Part shown: positions 57,930-64,000 of the stretch, piece by piece
Layout: each line of letters begins with the position of its first letter
Numbering within the stretch: position 1 is the first letter of the stretch
Origin: Bradysia coprophila
Lineage: Eukaryota > Arthropoda > Insecta > Diptera > Sciaridae
DNA length: 64,000 nucleotides
Direction: 5' to 3'
NCBI RefSeq assembly: GCF_014529535.1
Contig: NW_023503474.1
Span: 448,997-512,996, forward strand
Notes under the pieces: model-generated
What the model was told of the DNA's origin: nothing
The model's input: only the letters and a program-made list of their open reading frames with translations
The model's database searches: none
Position numbers and translations under genes: made by a program

Positions 57930-58066
57930 CAGTGCCGGACTGGCTCAAAAAAGCCCTTCGGGCGTTGTATGAAGAAATTTTTCAAAAAGCCCTTCGTTGT
58001 CATTTATCCATACAAAAATCAAATTGCCTTTCAGGAATCGCCCGAACGCCCATAGGGCCAGCACTG
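57930..58066. mobile_element. hAT-type MITE (CAGTGCYGG ends), 137 bp
   Basis: The ends CAGTGCCGGACTGGC and the inverse of CAGTGCTGGCCCTATGGGCG are flanked by perfect 8-bp repeats CGCCGAGG at 57922-57929 and 58067-58074. Confidence 0.9.
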
Positions 58067-58074
58067 CGCCGAGG

Positions 58075-58748
58075 CTCATTAAATCGGAGCTACTAAAATA
58101 ACTATTCGCAGGGACCTTTTCAAGGAAAGTCGTCAGCGATTGTCGATTAGCCAAATGTCATTTGCACATTGTATGCTTCAAACACCCCACCTTTATCCTA
58201 CAGATCGGTTTAAATCCTTCAAACACCAAGCGCCGGCGCACACCTATAATCTGAGTTAATGCTACCTCCGCAACAGTTCATATCCTTTAAAACCATTATT
58301 CACATGTCAATAGAATCGTTCATGGAATGAACCAACGCACTCAAAGATCAGGCACGCATAAGAGCAGTGTTGGTATAATACAACGTAAAAAACTAAATTT
58401 ATAAAAAAAAATTCTGACGGCTGCGTCGAGTGGGTTTCTTATTTTAAATCTGTTTAAATTTGAGGTCAACATTAACGTAATGACAATTTTCCGCATGGGT
58501 CAGCAAATAAATATATCATTTTTGTCTACGGAACAAACCGCTTGTTTTCAATTCAAAGTAATTTTATAGTGTCTGTAAGTCTAATTAGTGTACATAGTAC
58601 ATATTCATTAATTGTAGTAAAAAGCGTTCCAAATCGAAATACAAACAAATTCAATGCTAACGTTATTGGCGGTTGTTTATGAATTGTTTGGTTCTATTCT
58701 TCTAAATAATTAATTCTATTTCAAACTCAGTTTAATTCCATTAACATG
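58075..58748. other. non-coding stretch
   Basis: No gene is recognised. GCGCCGGCGCACACCTAT near 58230 resembles an inverted end of the TAGAGGTGTGCGCC hAT family without a visible partner. Confidence 0.4.
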
Positions 58749-58809
58749 TTAAGGCCAGTTCATGGTCGCATATATCGCAAAAATGTATGCGAGTATGAAC
58801 TGGCCTTAA
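58749..58809. repeat. 61-bp palindrome bounded by TTAA
   Basis: TTAAGGCCAGTTCAT and ATGAACTGGCCTTAA enclose CGCATA/TATGCG. It could be a minimal piggyBac-like MITE (TTAA target), but TTAA is itself palindromic so the duplication is not diagnostic. Confidence 0.6.
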
Positions 58810-58981
58810 TCTTTTTAAACTAACAGCCAAGCCAATGTAATCGAATAAATTAATTGAGTGCTACGCATTACACGTAAACACCGTATTATCAACACCATAT
58901 CGACCCACGAGATTATAACTGGAGGTTGGGAAACCCAGTTAGAGTCGCCGGAGTCGCCACAGTAAGCGATCACAAGGATGA

Positions 58982-58989
58982 TATAAAAG
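58982..58989 (+). promoter_or_regulatory. candidate TATA box without a recognised gene
   Basis: TATAAAAG is followed by GTTGTAGTTGCAT, resembling the secreted-protein promoters (GTTGTAGTTCATC). Just downstream (59038-59107) a frame without an ATG reads AYVSILVLTFLA, like a signal peptide. It could be a relic or a miscalled start. Confidence 0.3.
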
Positions 58990-59109
58990 CCACGCTATGT
59001 TGTAGTTGCATAATTCTTCCAACGAGCGTAACTTTCTACTAAGGCCACCATCGCTTATGTCTCGATACTCGTCTTGACGTTTCTAGCAACGAAGGAGGAA
59101 AGCGTTTGA

Positions 59110-59509
59110 AAGGTTTACATATAAAGATTTTACACTCAAAGTGTTCGTATACTCGCTACGACAACATTTTCGATCACAAACACGGCATATGAGGCATAAA
59201 TGGAAAGCTTGGATAACGTACGCTTCAGAGAGCATTTTAGTTGCACATTAACAGTCATTACCGACTTGTCATTAATTTTCTGTAGATTTTTACTCCTCTT
59301 TCACTTCACTTCCATTTTTATCATTTTTTCTATTTGTGGATTTTTGTCAAAAGTAATTACCCGAAAGTAATTGACCTCAGCTTTCGAAGCCACTCACATT
59401 CAGATCGCGCATATTTAACGGCCGTAAAATGAGTCTAAAAAACCAATCTTCCTCTGAATACCTGCTACCAGCAACCACAGTTGTATCATAGCCCTACGTT
59501 AGTGAAGGG
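59110..59509. other. non-coding stretch
   Basis: No gene is recognised. Confidence 0.4.
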
Positions 59510-60070
59510 CCGTGACGCAAGTCCATTCACACTAAAAAATTTGAAAAAAAAAATTCCGTAGAACTGAGGAACTCAACTTTTTTGACTTTTCTTCCTCCGC
59601 TCCTACTACTCCCCACTTATTTTAGAGCGAGTGTCCATACGAGTTCAACGAGCTATCAGACGCTAATCATAAATAATCAAAAATCTTCTTACAAAAGAAC
59701 TGATAACGTACAAAATCACTCTTACAGTGACGCAAGCCACGCACAAAAGAACTGATATCGGTTGGAGTGACGCTTACAGCTCCGACTCGCAAAAAGAAAA
59801 GCAAACATTTTACCGAAAAAATGTAGAAAAAAAATTAACAAAAAAAGTTTGCGCCACAAGTGACAAATGTTGTAATAGTGAAAAATGCGACCTTAAACAA
59901 AGCAAAAACGGGAAAAAGCCGAATCATCTGCCGCTTGTGATGCAAACTTTTTTTGTAAATTTTTTTTGCGAGTCGAAGCTGTAAGCGTCACCCCCACCGC
60001 AATCAGTTCTTTTTTAAGTGGATAAAAGGACTTGTGCCACACCTCCACTGTAAGAGTGGTTTTGGGCGAT
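59510..60070. repeat. fold-back, GTGACGCAAGTCC family
   Basis: GTGACGCAAGCCACGC, AAAGAACTGATATCGG, GTGACGCTTACAGC and GACTCGCAAAAA are mirrored by TTTTTTGCGAGTC, GCTGTAAGCGTCAC, CAATCAGTTCTTTT and GGACTTGTGCCAC. It is related to 27600-28040. An 85-codon frame inside it is not credited. Confidence 0.75.
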
Positions 60071-61380
60071 AGAGGCTTCTTTTAAATTTCTCAGACCAAG
60101 ACGCTATATCAAACGCTATATCCATCACAAACGAAATGGATCCGATTTCGATAGGTGGTTTCAAAAGAATCCAATTCTTCTTAGGATGTCTCGATAAAGA
60201 CTAGTCATAAAAGTAAAACCCAAACGTATACATTCATAAGCTAGCCAATCTTAATCTATCAATCTCATAGATACATCGACAGTCTCTCATCGCTCTGGGT
60301 CTCTGATTTGAAAAATTTCGCGAACTTTTATTGAATAGAAGGGGTTTGGGTTTTTGGTCAGCCACGAGTCATCTTTAACAGAAAACGGAGAAGCGTACAG
60401 GGTTGCTGTAGAGACAGCGATTTACATAACTAGGGATTAAAAAGGGCTGTATTTGTGGGATCTGAGGCGAAGCCGAGGTCAATAAGCATACGAAAATGAG
60501 ATTTTTCATTTTTATGTAATTCTACACGCTGACGGAGAATGAATTATGAAAAGTCCGGTTTTCGACCCATGTATCACGTAAACTTTATTCCCAGCTTTCT
60601 GAAAATTGTTTCCCAACAGGTTGTAGCTGGAGGATTAAGTACCAATAATTATGTTCACGACAAGCTGGGCAATATTATCTGGGTGAAAGTTATTTATTTT
60701 GTAAATTTCCACCTGGAGGATAATTCCTTGTACGAAAATACTGGTCGCCGGAACTCATAGCTAAAATTAGGACTCGGAACAGGTCAGATGTCCCTTGATC
60801 CGAACCTGATTTTCAGGTCGACCTGAGTATATTTGAATCTGACCTCACAAGCAAAACGCATGTTAGATTCCATCAGTTAGGATCGACTATTTATGATCGT
60901 TGCACATCCTTTGTACTACCCAGTACTCATTAAAATCTTTCCAAAAGTCCTTTTCAGGACCTTCTCTTGTGCCGAGTGTCCACATCAGTCAGTAAAAGCG
61001 TCTGTGATTGGGCAACATGTGTGTCGAGGGTGTCGAGCCAGTTTGCCTATCAATCAGTGGTGCGCTATGCAAATACAACAAAAGAAGGAATAGATTCGAC
61101 AAAATTGATCAGGTGAAGGTTTCTTTGAATCAAATCTGAACCAGAAAAAATGAGGTTAGGTTCAGGTGACACTGTAAACTGTATCTGAATCCAAGGTCGA
61201 GGAAGTTTATGAAGAGATTTTACGTGCAGCTTTATGCAAAATAATAAGTAAGATTCAGGTCAAACCCATTGCGCGAATTATAGTTGGTCTAACGGATGTA
61301 AAAGCCCAAACTAATTTCAAATTTTTTTAGTGTAAAAAAATGTTTTTTTTAAACAATTTCGGATCCTAAATACTAGAAAG
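60071..61380. other. non-coding stretch
   Basis: No gene is recognised. Diverged repeats of GAATCTGACCT / AGGTCAGATTC type occur between 60780 and 61270. Confidence 0.4.
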
Positions 61381-64000
61381 TCATGCCAGATCGGTGGACG
61401 TCGTGATTGACCCACGTTTCGCGAACATATCGTCCACATATCGTCGAATAGTGTTCTCATCTGCGGTGGGGAATAAAAGGTTACAAATGTTAGGAGTCAA
61501 GTGCCATTACAAAGCAAAAAAAAAAGTGTTTCTTTCACCTGCAGCATTTTCGTAAAAGTGGTGACAAATCTTCTGAGCCACAACCATAAACAATTCCTTC
61601 GTCTGGATGCGTGCATCTCTGTAGTATGGCAACAGGTACTTTTTCACCAACTCGAAGATCACTTCCTTCTCCTGCTTAATTGATTCCAGCAAATAACGCG
61701 GAACCTCCTGACCCTGAAACTCATTTTCGATTTCCCTAATGCGTCCGGAGAACACGAGCCCATTGCCAGCTCGAGTTGGCCTGAGTTTCATCGCGGTAAC
61801 TTCATGCTTCATGGACATTTTGACGTGCAGCGGAAGATCATCTGGAACAGATGCTTTGAATGGTTGCAGTTTTTTGGCATTGTCCACATTGCTGAGGGCC
61901 GGATCGTCCACCCAGTCGTCAAAATTGGTGGTGCCGAACAGTTTCTCAAAGTAATCGCTTTGCTTCTTCTTAATGGTATCGGTCAGATCGTCCAATTTTC
62001 TCTTCGTTTGTTTGGACTTTTCTTCATCGATAGCACGATTCAGTTTCATTTGCGCTGCATGGATAACATCGAGGTCATATTCGTTTTGGAGTTTGGTCGC
62101 GAAATCCTGCAGGTGTTGCTGTAGGCCATTCAACGCAGAATTTGGTTGCTTTTCGAGTTTCGGTTTCGGAGGTCCCGGATCCTCCCATCCATAGTCTGGT
62201 GCATCATCGTTTTGATCGTCTTCACGTTCTGATCGACGTTGGGTCCCTTCCGGCGACATAGAAAATTGTCGGTGTGACCATCGGGAGTCGTACTTTTGAT
62301 TGCTTTTCGATGAGGTACTTGGCATCGGTGTTCGGTCGGTGTCACTATCACTGGAGTGCCGTGATCGTTTACTTGTTTGCCCAGACTTCGAAGTCGTTTG
62401 TACCCGTTTGCTGTTCGACGACGATGATGAAGGTTTCCGATCAACACTTTTCTCACGTTCATTGCTCCTGCCTCGTCTCCGGTTTTCCGTTTCGCGTTTC
62501 AATCGTTCCTGGCTTCGTGATCGTCGACTGGACACACTTCGACTGCGTGAGCGTCGTCTAACATCTCTTTCGCGCTTAAGTCTTTGGTTGCTTCTGGATC
62601 GACTTCTGCTACGTGACCGACGCGAGCGGCCTTTTTTACGATTAAATCGTTCGTTGCTTCTGCTGCGAGATCTTCGCCTGGACAAACTTGGACTGTGCGA
62701 TCGTCGACTCGACAGACTGCTACTCCGTGATCGTCTTCGAACATTTTTTTCGCGTTTCAGTCGATCACTGCTTCGGCTACGTCTTCGGCGTTTATTTTCA
62801 CGTTTAAGTCGTTCGTTACTTCTGGATCGGCTTCTCGCACGACTTCTGGATCGTCTTCTTGAACCATCTTCAGTCCGCTTACGTAGACGAGATGCACTGC
62901 TACGATCGACAATGGTCGAACGGCTTTTCTCTCGGAAGTCTACAATTTCGGATGACACATCTTCAGGCTCAGATGATGAAACTATCAGTTCCACGTTTTG
63001 GGCTGGTGGATTTGTCGTGGATTCTAATTTAGTACGCGATTTGGCTGTTCCGGTATTTCGATCTCTGGCTCTGCTCCGTTTATCATTTACGTTCAATAGT
63101 TTGGAACTGCCTTCATCATCTTGATCGGAGTCGGAGATATTCTCCAGACCGTCAAAGTCTCTGTTTCTTGCTGGACTCAGACATTCATCTTTCACAATGG
63201 TTCCGGTTGGACTTGGACTGCGTGATTCTCGATCGGAAGTCGTTCCATTTCTAGCATCAGTGGATTTTGTTTCGGGTGCTTCTCGCTTTATGACTGTAAG
63301 AACAGAGCTGATGCCTGATGTTGCATTGCTAGTACCAGCTGTTGTTATCGGATTAGAAACTGGTTCTCTGTCGCTTTCATCAATCGGTCTCACCGGACTC
63401 TTTGGTTCGCTTTTAATGATCACCGCACTGATGTACTCTGCATCAGCTCCTCCAGGAACCGTTGTACGAACAACCGTTGTCGTATCCACAACCGGATCTG
63501 CAATTGTTGCTTTCGGAGTAGCACAACGTCCAGGTGAAAGAAGCCTAATTCCAGCTTTACTGTCCTCGCCCAAAACAATTGAACCACCAGCACCGTTTTC
63601 ATCACGTGGATCTGTTCCGCTCAGCTCGTCTTCTTTTTCTTCTTTAACCATTGTTCTAGCTGGACTGACATTTCCCGGAGGCAAAGTTTGCATTGCGAAG
63701 AGTTCATCACTCAGTCGGTGGTCGGTACTCCGGTGCGGTTCTTCTTTGATCATTGTTCTAGCTGGACTGACATTTCCCGGAGGCAAAGTTTGCATTGCAA
63801 AGAGTTCGTCACTCAGTCGGTGGTCGGTACTCCGGTGCGGTTCTTCTTTTACCATTGTTCTAGCTGGACTGACGTTACCCGGAGGCAAAGTTTGCATTGC
63901 GAAGAGTTCATCACTCAGTCGGTGGTCAGTACTCCAGTGCGGTTCTTCTTTGACCATTGTTCTAGCTGGACTGACGTTTCCCGGAGGCAACGTTTGCATT
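61381..64000 (-). CDS. RS-rich nuclear protein with SRI-like C-terminus (PHRF1/SCAF-like), 3' part
   Basis: The last exon (61460-61381) joins a long exon (61539 to beyond the right edge) through a GT-AG intron in phase 1. About 847 residues are visible and the N-terminus is off-window. From the N-side: four 34-residue repeats (MQTLPPGNVSPARTMVKEEP...), an acidic linker with IKSEPKSP and VKDECLSP, a long RS domain (about 62480-62900; RRRSRSRSNERLKRE-type units), a coiled-coil-like segment (LQQHLQDFATKLQNEYDL), FGTTNFDDWVDDPALS, and a C-terminal VKKYLLPYYRDARI ... AQKICHHF ... IRRYVDDMFAKRG. The last element resembles the RNA polymerase II CTD-binding SRI-like domain of PHRF1, SCAF1/11 and SETD2. 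RING/PHD domains upstream would make it PHRF1. Identity is tentative, but a nuclear CTD/splicing-linked role is likely. Confidence 0.7.
63640..63999 (-). repeat. 102-bp coding tandem repeat (34 aa units)
   Basis: The unit spacing is exactly 102 bp (e.g. TGGACTGAC at 63661 and 63763). Three full units and a fourth partial one are visible and nearly identical, and the array reaches the window edge. Each unit encodes a V/I-K-E-E motif. Confidence 0.95.

Noticed and set aside
62300-63124. 274-codon plus-strand frame rich in Leu-Arg-Asp
   Set aside because: Antisense shadow of the RS domain of the minus-strand gene.
1-64000. CRISPR arrays, bacterial operons, phage or plasmid features
   Set aside because: All tandem repeats seen are microsatellites, a 144-bp transposon-internal array or coding repeats; gene structure is eukaryotic throughout.

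Overview
The window looks like nuclear DNA from a dipteran insect, most likely a lower fly such as a fungus gnat (the family-level guess is inference). The evidence is AT-rich DNA, small GT-AG introns, a canonical insect gustatory receptor, TATA plus TCAGT-type core promoters, and a very heavy load of small hAT-type transposons. No bacterial operon, phage, CRISPR array or convincing tRNA gene is visible.

Layout. 1-13.9 kb: repeats only, including three DINE-1/Helentron-like elements with internal 144-bp tandem repeats and GGAC microsatellites, several hAT miniature elements, fold-back repeats and a decayed LINE. 13.9-17.9 kb: a clean gene island with two convergent housekeeping RNA-processing genes, Clp1 (6 exons) and CWC27 (9 exons), whose stop codons lie 48 bp apart. 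18-23.3 kb: a nested repeat complex (fold-back > hAT > hAT > miniature hAT), followed by a second large fold-back with a LINE fragment in its loop. 24.2-32.8 kb: two divergently oriented paralogous genes for small secreted proteins with Asp-Ala-Ser repeat tails, separated by repeats and a possible broken chemoreceptor. 35.5-42.5 kb: a Ly6/three-finger GPI-anchored protein gene and an F-box/leucine-rich-repeat gene. The F-box exon lies 4.1 kb upstream of the rest, across an intron filled by a fold-back, a LINE and a 52-bp hAT relic. 43.8-45.6 kb: a complete 5-exon gustatory receptor gene. 48.8-51.7 kb: a SMIM14 orthologue. 55.9-56.9 kb: an intronless gene closely resembling bacterial geranyl diphosphate 2-C-methyltransferase, under an insect-type core promoter and carrying one in-frame TGA. 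61.4-64 kb: the 3' part of a large RS-domain protein with an SRI-like C-terminus, running off the right edge.

Functionally the conserved genes concern mRNA/tRNA processing (Clp1, CWC27, the RS/SRI-like protein), chemosensation, and secreted or membrane proteins. They are not an operon and there is no sign that they work as one system. The most unusual content is the putative horizontally acquired terpenoid methyltransferase, the secreted Asp-Ala-Ser paralogue pair, and the extraordinary density of hAT insertions, many of which can be delimited exactly by perfect 8-bp target duplications.
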